Origin: Camarhynchus parvulus
Lineage: Eukaryota; Chordata; Aves; Passeriformes; Thraupidae
Direction of reading: 5' to 3'
Assembly (NCBI RefSeq): GCF_901933205.1
Contig: NC_044572.1
Span: forward strand, 76,815,465-76,879,464
Length of the DNA stretch: 64,000 nucleotides
Under the pieces are notes generated by a model. The model was not told where the DNA came from and made no database searches. It saw only the letters and a list, made by a program, of their open reading frames with translations. Position 1 is the first letter of the stretch. Each line of letters begins with the position of its first letter. The position numbers were made by a program, and so were the translations under genes. Below, one piece after another: positions 12,741-23,965 of this stretch.

Positions 12741-12785
12741 ACCACAACAACCCAACACCATCAAAACCAATCACATCAACAAAAC
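12741..12785 (+). repeat. A/C-rich tract, left part
   Basis: Plus-strand A/C-only sequence (AACCCAACACC, CATCAAAACCAA) running directly into the LTR that starts at 12786. A similar tract resumes on the other side at 13222. Confidence 0.6.
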
Positions 12786-13221
12786 TGATGCCTTAAATTT
12801 TAGCTTTTATATTTTCCAGATCCTGTACTGGAGTAGTGTGTAAGTCTGAAAATCATATAGATTGATAGCAAGCTCTCTTCACAGTTTGATAAGGCAAAAC
12901 AATCCTTCCAAGCCTGAGAACCAAGGTGACCATCACAGCCTCAGGCCCCAAAAAGTATAAACAGATGTGAATTGGGGAGGCATAAACTGGGGGAGTGTGA
13001 CTTCATTATTTGGAGCTATAATTGGACAATTCACTCCTGATATGCAAATAGAGCAAACTCACATCTGTCCAAAAAACTCATGACTTTCGTCCATCTTGGG
13101 TGTAGCCTCTGTGAGGCTCCTGCATTGCCCAAGGTGTATCTGTTAAAGTCCTTTAATAAATACCCACTTTAATTTCTAATTCTGTCTAGTCTCTGTTTTA
13201 GGTAGCCAGTCCAAAGCATCA
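12786..13221 (+). mobile_element. Solo endogenous retrovirus LTR (passerine type)
   Basis: A 436-bp block starting TGATGCC and ending GCATCA, so bounded by TG...CA. It is recognised from memory as a passerine LTR by wording such as CATCACAGCCTCAGGCCCC (12930s), GACTTCATTATTTGGAGCTA (about 13000) and CTGTCTAGTCTCTGTTTTAG (13180s). The polyadenylation signal AATAAA lies at 13155-13160, about 60 bases before the end, which fits R/U5 on the plus strand. A perfect octamer ATGCAAAT lies at 13042-13049 in the presumed U3. No internal viral genes flank it, so it is a solo LTR left by recombination. Both flanks are A/C-rich with AAAAC at each junction, a possible 5-bp target duplication blurred by low complexity. 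Confidence 0.68.
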
Positions 13222-13263
13222 AAACCAACCAAACACACAGACCAAAAAAAAATTAAAAAAAAG
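13222..13263 (+). repeat. A/C-rich then A-rich tract, right part
   Basis: Starts with AAACCAACCAAACACACAG and passes into runs of A. It appears to be the continuation of the tract at 12741-12785, split by the LTR. Confidence 0.6.
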
Positions 13264-15179
13264 TGTACAATCAGCCATGTAGAAATCTCTGTCTGTAAAT
13301 TTGAACTTTGACAAAAACGACATAAGTCTAGATTACCCCTTGAAGATACTGACTCAAGTGGGGTCAGAAATATACCAAGCTGAGTTTTATTAAACAAAAT
13401 GGAAAATTTAAGAATACAATGTTTTGATAAAGAAAAGAAATCAAACAACTTGTATTCCTGACATAACTAACACAGGGCAGATTTTGGCAGCAAGGGCATC
13501 ACTTGCATTTTAAAATTTATCTGAAGTTGTTTTAAAAATAACTGGTCTGTCAACTGGTGTCACTCATTTTATTTTTAAATCCTCTAATACTCTCTAGCAT
13601 TTCTCTCCAAGGAATGTTTCCGGTGTGCTGTCATGTCATATTAGGGAGCTGATATAGAGATTGTATATATTGGCGAAATCACTAAATTCGATCTTTATCC
13701 TAAGAGAGTGTGCAGCAAATATGAAGTTGGACTCAAACTCTTATGTAAATTTTAAAATACTGTAAAAAATTTTTATATTATATTTTGTTGGTTTCAACAC
13801 AAAACCTTAGCGATTACGGCTTTCAGAGAGTAAAATTACCACTGTTATACTTAAATGAGACACCTTATTGAACATCTCTGAACATTACCTGAATATTTAT
13901 AGTATTCATTTTATCTCTTTTTTAAAGCCATACTAGACGTATAGCTTTCTCAGAGGGTCCTGTCCCATATCTACTCCTTTGCTTGCATAGCATAAACTGA
14001 ACAGAGATTTTGACTAAATCATGAGGTATCTACTTTTATTTCTTTGTATCATCTTATATTCCTCTGGGATTTGGGATCCTAAGATTATTTCCTGTTCACA
14101 CTTTCTTCTCTCATCTTCCACAATATTTTGGAAAGAAGAAATATGACCTTTTCTAGGTCATACACCTAGTTATCTCCTTTTTACTAGCTCAAATCTAGGT
14201 TAGGATTTTCTCCTGAAGAAAACCACCTTCCTATTTCTTTCCACTACCCAATCTACTAATTTTGTGATATTTATTTTTCCAAGTAGCCAGTTGTAGCAAG
14301 AGCCAGAACTTTGCTTTTACTTGAGATTCCAGAATTTCTGGAACAGTACCATCATTCTTACAATAAACTACAGGGCATTGTATAAAAGCTGAAGGAGATG
14401 CTTCCAGCTTTTTCACTCTTTTTAAATATCTTAGGTCTGAAGGAACAATTTTATTTTCTGCTGAGAGGCACTAACTATGCTTTACACCTATTGACACATC
14501 ATTCTCACTGAGGGAGGAGTAATGTAATGTCCTTTGTCTTTAGTCTTCACTGCAACCATTTTGTGTGTAGGAAAAGTAGGGGTGTGCAAAGAAATGTTGA
14601 AGGTAGGACAGGAGATGTATAACTACAGCCTGCAAAGATATCTCCAATATTTTCCACTGTGACTGAATCAAGGCTAGGAATTCAGGATGTAGAAAGGCAT
14701 GCTCAATCTTCTGAAACAAAGATCATGCAAAAAACTGCTCAATATTAGTTAATCAATGCTTCATCTAAACAGCTCTGCACATACACACACAGAGGACCTA
14801 AGAACCCTTCCTGCTAGTGCAGCAGTGTCATATGTAAAATGTTTATCAGAAACATATGCCTGATGGCTAGTAGCAATGGATTGGACTGTGAGCTATATAA
14901 GCATTCTCTAATAAGCTAAGTGATCTCAAATCAAACAATTCAGCTTGTTACCACTCTCAGTTTGAATGTCCTGTTTGAAATCTTTACAATTTAATCATTC
15001 ATTAAAAGGAAGAAATTAAGCCCTTCTAGGTTCAAGAAACGGAGCATTCAGGTGTGAAGTTTAAAGTAATAGGGAAGATCAATTGGCTGGCTTAGACTAA
15101 GCTTCACTTAGTGTCAAATTTTTGAACTTTTAAAAATTATTTTCAAATAAGACACAGTTGTGTTCAGAATTACTTGGCT

Positions 15180-15184
<5 letters not shown>
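13264..15184. other. Unique non-coding interval
   Basis: AT-rich with no gene, RNA or repeat recognised. It ends at a TA microsatellite. Confidence 0.5.

Positions 15185-15222
<38 letters not shown>
15185..15222. repeat. (TA)19 microsatellite
   Basis: An uninterrupted run of 19 TA units. Such runs are self-complementary and hypermutable. In the minus strand the run reads through as a short poly Tyr/Ile stretch at the end of a chance open frame. Confidence 0.97.
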
Positions 15223-15223
<1 letters not shown>

Positions 15224-15569
15224 TGAGCAGAGTATTTCTCATATAACTGCATCTGAAATGTTAATGTGTGTATTTCTACATATGCTTGCTTTTTTTTTTC
15301 ATCTCTTAGCAAGCAAAATGAGGAATAAGTCACCAATTCTTCACAGACATTGAAACCTATGTGTATGGTACTATGATTGTGAAAAGAAATCCATGAGTTA
15401 TAACAATGATCTATATTGACCAACTCCTTTCCTGCTAACTTATTATACAGTATTAACAAAGCCATGTATGTAGACAAAACAAAGCAGAGTAAGCCTGCCC
15501 TTACAGCAGAACAGTGCTGGTGCTATCTACAATTTCATACTTCAGGAGTTACTTACCTCAGTTGAGCCA

Positions 15570-15589
15570 CCAGACCAGCACAGGTCTGG
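15570..15589. repeat. 7-bp inverted repeat abutting the long palindrome
   Basis: CCAGACC at 15570-15576 and GGTCTGG at 15583-15589 pair around a 6-base loop AGCACA. The last paired base is immediately followed by the first base of the 67-nt palindrome. Confidence 0.85.
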
Positions 15590-15656
15590 GATATCTCACT
15601 ATTATCAACTTCAAGCAAAGCAAAGCTTTGCTTGAAGTTGATAATAGTGAGATATC
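15590..15656. repeat. Perfect 67-nt palindrome (32-bp arms, AAA loop)
   Basis: The left arm at 15590-15621 begins GATATCTCACTATTATC. The right arm at 15625-15656 is its exact reverse complement over all 32 bases. Only AAA (15622-15624) separates them. No mismatch is present, unlike the decayed repeats around it, so the structure is young, conserved or an assembly artefact. Transcribed from either strand it would fold into a long perfect hairpin. The very short loop is unlike typical microRNA precursors. No transposon ends or target duplications are seen. Confidence 0.95.
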
Positions 15657-17104
15657 AGATGACAACTCTGTTCTATTACCTGCTAAACAATCCAAACTAA
15701 CTTTTGTGCCACTTTGCATCCCCCCCCCCATCTTCATCTCTTTTGGAGACAAAACATCTCTGTCAATGTGCACACAAACCCCACCAGTAAATAGATGCTC
15801 TACCTTGTCTTCTGTGATCAGTTATTTAAAAATATGACTGGTTAAAACTATCCAGATTCAGCTGTGCCATTATTTCACATTTCTTCTTCAAAATGTTTTG
15901 TTTCCTATTAAGCATCAGGACCATAGTTGCTGTATGCTCTTTCTAACAGATCAGAGCTACTTTTGACTTTTCACTGAAAGGTTATCATGCAGAATAAGCC
16001 AAGGAAGTTCAATTACACAGGCAAAATAAAACCCTTTAAGTTTCAGTATTTACATAACTACATTAAAATATACATAACAATTTCTGCACTTATAATTGAT
16101 TTATATAACTGTATATCTCAACAAAGACAGAAGTCCCATATTCACATTCAAAGTGTTTCCTGTACATATAGAAAGTCTCTCTGGCACATTAGCAGCTAGC
16201 AAAGGACTAAGTGCAAAACAACTTCTAAAGCAGAAAACCCTTGGATAGCTAGTGGTAGAGCCTCAAAAGGAGATTTCCTCTATTTTAAGGAGGTAACTAA
16301 GAAAAGGAAATACTTTAAAAACCTTTAATTCTCATCTGATCCAGTAATAGAAATTGGATTTGATTTTTCTTAAAAATGATTGTAATACAAAGATGTTCTT
16401 ACTGCTGTAGTGAACATAAAAGAAATGTTTTAGGAAAATGGTTAACAAATCTTATTCTATAATCCTCAGTTCTTTACTGATGTGTCTAAACTTTTTAACT
16501 GAGTCACCTGGTCATTTCATAAGATCTCCAAAATTAAAAACCCAGACTGAGGAACACAAAAAACTGCTAACTCTTCTAGGCTCTCCAGTTTGTCTGAGCA
16601 AGAATTTTAATTTTGAAATGTAAACAAACTCCATCTCACAGCAAGGTTTGTAAACAGAAAGAACAAGGATTTAATTATATTAGACTCTAGATCTGAACAG
16701 CCCATATTTTCAAAGCTAGGTAAGTTTTCAAAACTACGTCATCAGACAGAAAGGTGTTGAAAAAAACTTGGTTTTGATAAAAATAACATTTCATAAATGA
16801 AATTTCAAATACCGAAATTAATTGCTTGGTTTAGACTGAAAGAATTCCTTAACTTTTGGATTTAAAAAGTGCTTTTTCCTTCCAAAGTCATCTTGGCAAT
16901 TTGAATTACCTAAAAACATAAAAAGAGTTGTTGTTTGCTCCCAAACCTGAATGCAAACCACATAAAAGTAACAGATGTTCTTGATTAACAATAAACCACA
17001 TCAAAACAAACAACTCAGTTTATTTGGTACTCCTGTCAGACACTGTTACCTTTGTACTGCCAACAGTACCAGCTATCTACTAGTAATATCTACATACAAC
17101 CTGA

Positions 17105-17857
17105 AGAATGACCCTGGAAAGCAGCACCATGGAAAGTGACATGGAGTCCCTGGTCAGTGGCCAGTGGCAAGTTGAACCTGAGCCAGCAGTGCCCTGGCAG
17201 CCAGGAAGGCCAACCCTGTCCTGGGGTGCATCAGGCACAGCATCACCAGCTGGGCAGGGGAGGGGATTGTCCTGCTCTGCTCTGAGCTGGGGCAGCCTGG
17301 CTTTGAGTCCTGGGGGTGGTTTTGAGTGCCACAATGTAAGAAAGATTTAAAACTATTAAAAAATATATATAAAGTTATTAAAGACCATCCAAAGCAGAGC
17401 TAAAAAGATGGTGAAGAGTCTAGAGGGGAAGCTGTAGGAGGAACAGCTGAGGTCATTTGGTTTGTTCAGCCTACAAAAGAGAAGATTGAGGGGCGACCTC
17501 ATTGCAGTTACAACTTCATCATGAGGGGAAGAGGAGGGACAGGCACTGATCTCTTCTCTGCACTGACCAGTGACAGGATCCAAGGGAATGGCCTGATGTT
17601 GTGTCAGGGGAGATTTAGGTTGGATATTAGGAAAAGATTCTTCACCCAGAGGGTGGTTGGGCACAGGAACAGGCTCCCCAGGTTGTAGCAGTCCCCCCCA
17701 GCACCAAGCCCAACTGAGCTCAAGAAGCATTTGGGCAGTGCACTCAAGCACATGGTGAGATATCTGGGGCTGCGCTGTGCAGGGCCAGGAGCTGGACTGT
17801 GGGTCCAACCCATCTTTGTGGGTCCCTTCCAACTCAGAATACTCCATGATTCAATTT
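17105..17857 (+). mobile_element. CR1 LINE 3' portion, 5'-truncated
   Basis: A plus-strand CR1 of about 750 bp. The 3' end is at 17820-17857 (GGTCCCTTCCAACTCAGAAT then CTCCATGATTC, the standard CR1 terminus). Upstream, the C-terminal part of ORF2 can be followed: AAAGATGGTGAAGAGTCTAG (17403 on), TTTAGGTTGGATATTAGGAA (17609 on) and AAGATTCTTCACCCAGAGGG (17634 on), corresponding to the FRLDIRK.FFT block. The 5' part near 17160-17240 follows the ORF2 block before it. The frame is interrupted by stops. Open frames on the opposite strand (17356-17847, 17604-17933) are antisense reading of this repeat, not genes. Confidence 0.85.
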
Positions 17858-20189
17858 TTTTTTCAACCTTCAAATACATCAAAAAGAAGGAGTAAAATGG
17901 TAGACACAATTTGGGAGGAGGCAAGGGAGGCAAAGTAGGTACTGATAGTTCATATTGTAAATGATATTGTAGGCAGGCTTCAAACTACAGAGTGCTGTAG
18001 ATCTCACTTTGAAATACATTAAGAGTTTAAATCAGTGTTTGAACCACCTACCGTTATGTGATAATACATGTTGTTTGTAGTGATAACAAAAGGCTGCCTC
18101 TCTCTCTCTTTTCTGCCTCCATGCTGTGCGTCAGGACTGCAGAAGTATTATTTTATGAACTGTACTTAAATCATGGAACCTATATTTTGAATAATGAAAA
18201 AAACATGAGACACCTGGACTGTTTTGAAATAGTCTTACAGAAGGTGATCTAAGCAAATGGACCTACAATTTACAACCAAAGTAGGCCTGCTGGGCTCGGC
18301 AGGCTTCTGCCTCTTTATCCTTTCCATGTTGTGATTGATACATTGGTTTCGCTAAAGAACTCAACACAGATCCTTCCTTTTGATCAATTGTTGAGAGTTT
18401 ATTGACCTTTAAAATGAAATAACAGCAAAGACTTGTCTGGTACAGCCTTCAACAAGAAACAATTATATCCTGAAATCATTCCGAAAAACAATATTAAATA
18501 GGCAAATAAAATGAAATAATATAATAGCTTTGAAAATGTTTACAGAAAAGTATTTCAGGTAGTTTCTATTGATGATAGATAACCAAAATTCTTTTAACAC
18601 AAGAATTTAGAAACTCTAACAGGAATGTGTGGATGGAATTCCTTTCCCAAATAATACAGTAACACCATTCTGAGAGGTAAAACATGACCACAGTCTTGAA
18701 GATTTGGAACACATTCAATGAAAATAGGGTAAACAAACTGTTATGCTGCTTTTAATATTTTTTTTCTTTTCTTTTGCTACCTTGAACCCCCAGCTGCTGT
18801 AATTCAGGTGTAGGCAGGAATCACTGAGTCAAGATCAGGTTTCAATGCACTTTCAAATATCTTATTGGAATATAATACTCTGTCCTGCTGTTTGAGGTAT
18901 GAAGTGACTTCATGTTAACCCATGTGTGACTCAACAGTAGTTTTTGTGTTACAAACTACAACCTTTTCTCACAGGTTTCCTCTCAGTGGAGCATTTCAAA
19001 GTTAGTTTCATGTATTTAGAAAAGATTTGATCCTCTTTGGCTATAAATAGAAGTAGTATTGCATGTGTTGGTCTTACGGGTGTTACAAAACCCTAAAGTG
19101 TAGCCAATTATCTTACTTTTGTGGCCTGAATGACTGCCTGGAAAACTGGTATAAAACCTCATGTAAACATCAAGACTGAATTTCTTTAAAACATTTTCTT
19201 TTACACTTTCCTCATTATGACAATAGATAGTATTGCGGGGGATAAAGGGGAGGATAGAGTACAAATAAGATCAGTGGGAGATAAATTTTCCCCACATGCA
19301 TTCCAAAAGAAATCCAATTTCAGGAGGAAAAATGAACAGAAAGGAAGATAGGGAAACTGAAATCTAAGTAAAATATACAGTTGACTTCACTAACAAACAG
19401 GAAAAAAAAGTCTGAAGGACTATGTTTTATAAAGAAATTTCTGAAGCCCTCTCTAGGAAGAAGAGATGTGCAACGAAAAAAAAAGTTTGGAGGCCTGGGA
19501 TGTGTGTCACTGTGATCTGCAGGAAGTGCACTGCAGCCAACAGCACTGGGTGACAGTGCCACAGCCAGTGTGACCCACTGCAGATTTTTAATAGGCACAA
19601 GGGAAAATAGGAGGCACAAGGGAAATTAATTCTAGGTTTGTCTTATCAATAACATTCCTCAAGATTTGAAGGAGTGCAGGTAGTTTGCTTTTTCATTACT
19701 TGGCATTAATAATGAGTAGACATTCACTTGTTTTTTCCAGAAGTGTATTACATCTGTGGTTACTTCACCAATGACTTCATTTCACAGGTTGAGCTAGATG
19801 AAGGAGGCTCCCTTTTTGCTTATTTTCCCCTCTAGTGGGAACTGAGACTGCCAAGCATAAACTAGTAAAAAATTCAAATAAAGACCAGTGCAAGTCAGTT
19901 GAAAAAATATTAAATCTGAAACATATCCCAAAAGAAAATTTTATTTTGCTTTCCAAAATGACAGTATTCTTCTGAAATTCTGTTTCATTTGCCATGACAT
20001 TTTTAAGTCAGAACTTTAGACAGTTTTTGAAAAATTTTTTTGGTTCCAATTCAGTATAAAAAGATTCAGTTTGATGATTAAAATATTCAGGCAATGGTTC
20101 AGTATTCAATAATTGAGATCTGTAGTAAATCACTGATTATCTAGGAATGTAAATACTATCCAATGCTTAGCACACAAAGAAAACTGCAT
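17858..20189. other. Unique non-coding interval
   Basis: No gene recognised. A GC-richer patch at 19490-19590 carries several short CACTG/CAGTG inverted repeats, and the 14-mer AGGCACAAGGGAAA recurs at 19593-19606 and 19612-19625 (19-bp period). A weak LTR-like end near 18329-18400 was considered and not accepted. Confidence 0.5.
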
Positions 20190-21290
20190 AATTTTGCTCT
20201 TAAAAAGTGGTTTATAAACCTCAAATTCAACTAAAACTGGTCAAAGTTGTTAAGAAAAATAGGAGCAGTAAGCAGAAGCATAGAGAAGATATGGACCGGT
20301 TACTAAACAAGGCAGAGAACCTAGTTATTAATAAGGTGACAATGCAGAGTTTTCTGGTATTTTCTTTTCTGATGTCTTTAGTGGCATAGATGGAGTCCAC
20401 AGGATCAAGTAGGTGATACAGTACATGTCAACCCACCAGTAGTGGAAGACGGGGTGGTCTTCAGCTTCTTGCAAGGTGCCTGCATAAATCTGTGGGTCCA
20501 GAGGGAATGCATCCCAGTGAGTTAGAAGTGGCTGACACTGTTGCAGACCCACTGGCTGTAATATTTGAACAGTGTTGAAGTCCAGGGAATGTCCATGATG
20601 ACTGGAAGAGGGTGACTATGAACTTCTGCAGCTGGGTCACAACAGAAGAATAGAAGAGGCCAGTGCAGGCTGGGGTCTGTGTGGCTGGAGAGAAGCCTTG
20701 CTGGAAGGCACCTGGGGGTCTTGGTAGACAAAAAACTGCTCATAAGTCAGCACAGTTCTGCTGCATCAACAAAGGCAAATGGATCCTGGGCTGCATTCCC
20801 AGAGGCATTGCTAGCATAGGTAGACATGAAGTCATCTCCATCTACTCAGTGCTTTTCAGGCTGCATCTGGAGTATTATGTCCAGTTATGTTCCATTTTAA
20901 AGAATGATGTGGGCAGACGAGAGACAGTCCGAAGGAGGGCCATCAAGATGAGCAATGGGCTAGAGAACACCTTTGCGAGGAAAGAGTGAAGGAGTTAGGT
21001 CTTGTCTCCTTGAAGAAGAAAAGGCTTGGGGTGTTTTCATGGTGTTCAGGTATTTAAAGGGCAGCTACAAAGAGGATAGAGACCCTCTCTTTGCAGTGAG
21101 CCACATGAAGAAGAGAAGGGATTACAGGTACAAAACAGGAAAAGTTTCATCTCAACATAAGAAAGAAATTTTTACAGAAAGAATAATCATCTACAGAAAC
21201 AACCTTCTCAGAGGTATGGTAGAGCCCCCATGGTTGAAGGTTTTCAAGATACAATTAGACAGCACGATAGATAATCTCATCTTCTATGAA
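20190..21290 (+). mobile_element. Old CR1 LINE with internal deletion
   Basis: A plus-strand CR1 ORF2 relic. 20207-20389 translates with recognisable linker sequence (QLKL near the start, RLLNKAENLV further on). 20485-20640 continues as HKSVGPEGMHP and VADPLAVIFEQC, the N-terminal edge of the reverse transcriptase, with one stop. Around 20645-20700 the text jumps to the block before the C-terminus (GVLVDKK), then VVEPP-like and LEVFK-like sequence near 21210-21260. The central RT, including the catalytic FADD box, is therefore missing. The canonical 3' terminal repeats are not present. It is heavily diverged and older than the copies at 23966 and 44306. Confidence 0.8.
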
Positions 21291-23529
21291 ATCTGGAATT
21301 ATTTTCAATAAGAAAATTATAAGGTCCTGCTGTATTTGCATGCTTCTTACATTAACAAGTACCTGAATTACTGAAGGTCATGCCTTACTAAAAGGTCAAT
21401 GTGCAGGGGTTTTTCCACATTTTCTCAGATATTTTGTAATTTGCTTTGATGTTATGCTGCCTATAAATATTTAGAGGACTAGTAGAACAATAGAAGCCTG
21501 AAAGCAAACTGCAGATTTTTTATTCATCTATTTCTATAGTAAAATACATAAAGCACTCTTCAGTCCACTGATTTTTATAAATGAACACTAACTCTTGCAC
21601 ATTTAGGCAATATTAACTCCATCTTGTTCTGTTACCTCATCATCACAATAGGACTCAAAAAATGTACCTGCACTCACAATGTTTCAACTGATTTAAAAGA
21701 AGTCAGTCACACTGAATACTGTGCAGTGGATTCATTAGAGAGGGGTGCTTTGCAATAGTCTTTCACATTTCAAATCTTTTTTGCTATTCTTAGTTTTTGT
21801 TCCCATTTGCCACACTGGTGAGGCTGTCATCAGCTTCAGCCACATCATCCATACATGAATAGGCATGAGTAGTTGTGATTCCACCTTTGAGTGCACATTT
21901 ATTTCTATACTGAACACAGTGTACTCCAATTGTTTTGATACTGGTGCAGTAATGGACCCCACCATGTCATGCTAGATGGTTAATCCTGTACCAGACACTG
22001 GTAGACCTTTCTTGCCCTTCAAGGTCTCTCTCCAGTTGAAAATCAGAGCAATTCTGTGCCCCTCTCATGCACCATTTCTTTCCCTTTCCGTAAAACTTCA
22101 GACCTGTAAATGTTTTAGGGCTATTTCAAGCCAAACCCAGTCTTAATGTGAGAGTGGCTTCACTGCCAAGCTGACACTATGAAACCTCCAGGGCATATCT
22201 CTTTCCATCTTCCCAATCAGATCAGGAGATCAGAGAGTATACAATACATATTTTCAAAGACTGCTTATTCGCCACTTGAAAAAGAAGGCTCAGAAGGTTG
22301 CCTGCAGTTAGGCTTTTTGTAGTAGAAGAATTAGCAAAGAAGACATTGTAAATATAAATTCTATATTGGCAAAAAATAAGCTGGCATTTACAATACACAT
22401 CTTCTAAGCAAAGAATTTTTTGAAACATCTGGACAGTAAAAAACATGATTATACCTGTAGTTACAAAGAAAGGAGAAGGGAAAAAATGGACTGATAACGT
22501 GAACAATTTCTCACAAGCATGTAATTTTGTATTCTCTGCTTGCCAAAACAGGTTCCTGCCTAAAATTTTAACAGACTAGAGTTAATCCATCACTTTTTAA
22601 AATTTAATACTGAGAGATAGTAAGCTTGGTATTTCCACATTTTATTTTAAAATGAGATCCAAATGCCAGTCACAACCTAAACTCAGATAACAAACACTGT
22701 AAGAGCAGGTGCTAGGGTAGAATAAACAGCAGGTGGCCATGGAGTAAGCAATTCCTCATTTGTATATAAAATGTGAAAGATGTATAAAAGTAAACATAAA
22801 TTTAAATTATTTATCCTAACCACTTTTAAAAAGAGCAAAAAACTTCAGAAAAATATATTGAGAATGGCAAGAAAAATATTCTTTTTTATTCTCAACAGAG
22901 AGATTTCTCTGTTTCAAAGGACAGAATATTGAAAGAAATTCTTTAAGAAAGAAGTGAGGTAGAGGCTTGTGCAGGAGGAAACAAGTCACCAGAGATAAGA
23001 GGTACTGTTTCTTACAGGGTTGCCTTCCAAATGGTGTTGGGAGAAAGGAAAAGAAATATGTAAAGCCTTCAAGAGATCCTGGCTTTGCTCATATTTGCTC
23101 ATAAAATACAAAAAGCTATATTCCAAGTCTTTTTGTATATTTTAACTCTTGTCATGGCAGACATACCTTATCTACTGTGTGCTTCTGTTCCCAGTAAATC
23201 CCACTCTGAAATCCCAAGGACAACAGCAAAACACCTTCCAGGAATATAATTTCTATCCAGATAAGAGAGTGAGAAATTTTTGATGAAGGTTTTGAAGAAA
23301 CAGCATAGACCAGATGATTCCATGCAAGTAATAGTGTCTGGTACCAGGCACGAGTACTTCGGTCCTTGTGCATATTCAGTTTGTTGTCCTGCTCTGGGCC
23401 TCCACTCTCTAGTGATCAGTGATAGACTGCTACTGGGCCCCATAATGAAAAAAAAGCTCTCCCCAAAGAGATAAAGAAAGGCTCTACCATTGAAGACTGT
23501 TGGCATGAAGTACCATCTGTGGAGTCAAG
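21291..23529. other. Unique non-coding interval
   Basis: AT-rich with only short, unrecognised open frames on both strands. No gene or transposon identified. Confidence 0.5.
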
Positions 23530-23719
23530 TTTTTAGTTGTTTTGGCTCAGGTTTGTGAGTCTGGGTTTTTTGTTTGGTTGAGGTGTTTTGGTTTATTTGT
23601 TACTGGCGGGTTTGGCACTTTGGTAATTTGTTTGGGGTTTTTTTATTTTTTGGTTGCTTCATTGGTTGGTTTGGGTTTTGGTTGGGTTGCTTTCCTTTCT
23701 TTTTTTTTTTTTTTTTTTT
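23530..23719 (+). repeat. G/T-rich tract ending in T20
   Basis: About 190 bases made mainly of G and T on the plus strand (TTTGGTT, GGGTTTT units), ending in an uninterrupted T run at 23700-23719. It is the complement class of the A/C tracts elsewhere in the window. Short open frames across it (23574-23756 plus, 23600-23818 minus) encode only low-complexity F/W/G or K/P/N strings. Confidence 0.8.
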
Positions 23720-23965
23720 AACAACCAGCATAAATATTCCGTCACCAATACTGTGAAAAAAAATCTTTTTTTCATTCTGATGTGTGCCTACACTTTTCCT
23801 AACTAGACTATATACCAACTAATGTTGATGTGGGTTTTCTTATGTTAGGACTAGGTTTACTCCACTGAAATTTGGCAGCTTTTTAATTGATTTGATTGAG
23901 CTTAAAATCCTTTCAATTTCAATGCTAGAGTAGTATGTCATTATTATTACATTGAACTAGTTTTG
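23720..23965. other. Short unique spacer
   Basis: AT-rich. Nothing recognised between the T run and the CR1. Confidence 0.4.

Larger units (their letters stand above)
7861..12785. other. Unique AT-rich interval with one longer open frame
   Basis: No known gene or transposon is recognised in about 4.9 kb. An open frame of 147 codons at 9076-9519 (plus) has an A at -3 and G at +4 around its ATG but resembles no family I know. A 120-codon frame at 11771-12133 sits in somewhat GC-richer DNA and is likewise unrecognised. An RFX-type X-box lies at 10017-10029 and a 15-bp inverted repeat GGCAAATTATTTGCC at 12552-12566. An A/C-rich tract begins at 12741. Confidence 0.5.
15223..17104. other. Unique interval containing paired hairpins
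   Basis: No gene recognised. A chance-looking 107-codon open frame (15514-15837, plus) spans the inverted repeats at 15570-15589 and 15590-15656, so its protein would include residues read through both arms of the palindrome. A C10 run lies near 15721-15730. Confidence 0.5.

Noticed and set aside
15514..15837. 107-codon open frame spanning the palindrome
   Set aside because: Its middle third is just both arms of the inverted repeat. No family recognised and an opposite-strand frame overlaps it.
17356..17933. Minus-strand open frames of 109 and 163 codons
   Set aside because: The 163-codon frame is the longest in the window but lies wholly on the complement of a plus-strand CR1 tail.
18329..18720. 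Possible minus-strand LTR end (CAATAAACTC, terminal CAACA near 18329)
   Set aside because: A polyadenylation-like signal and a CA end are present but common by chance. The other end could not be placed and no target duplication was found.
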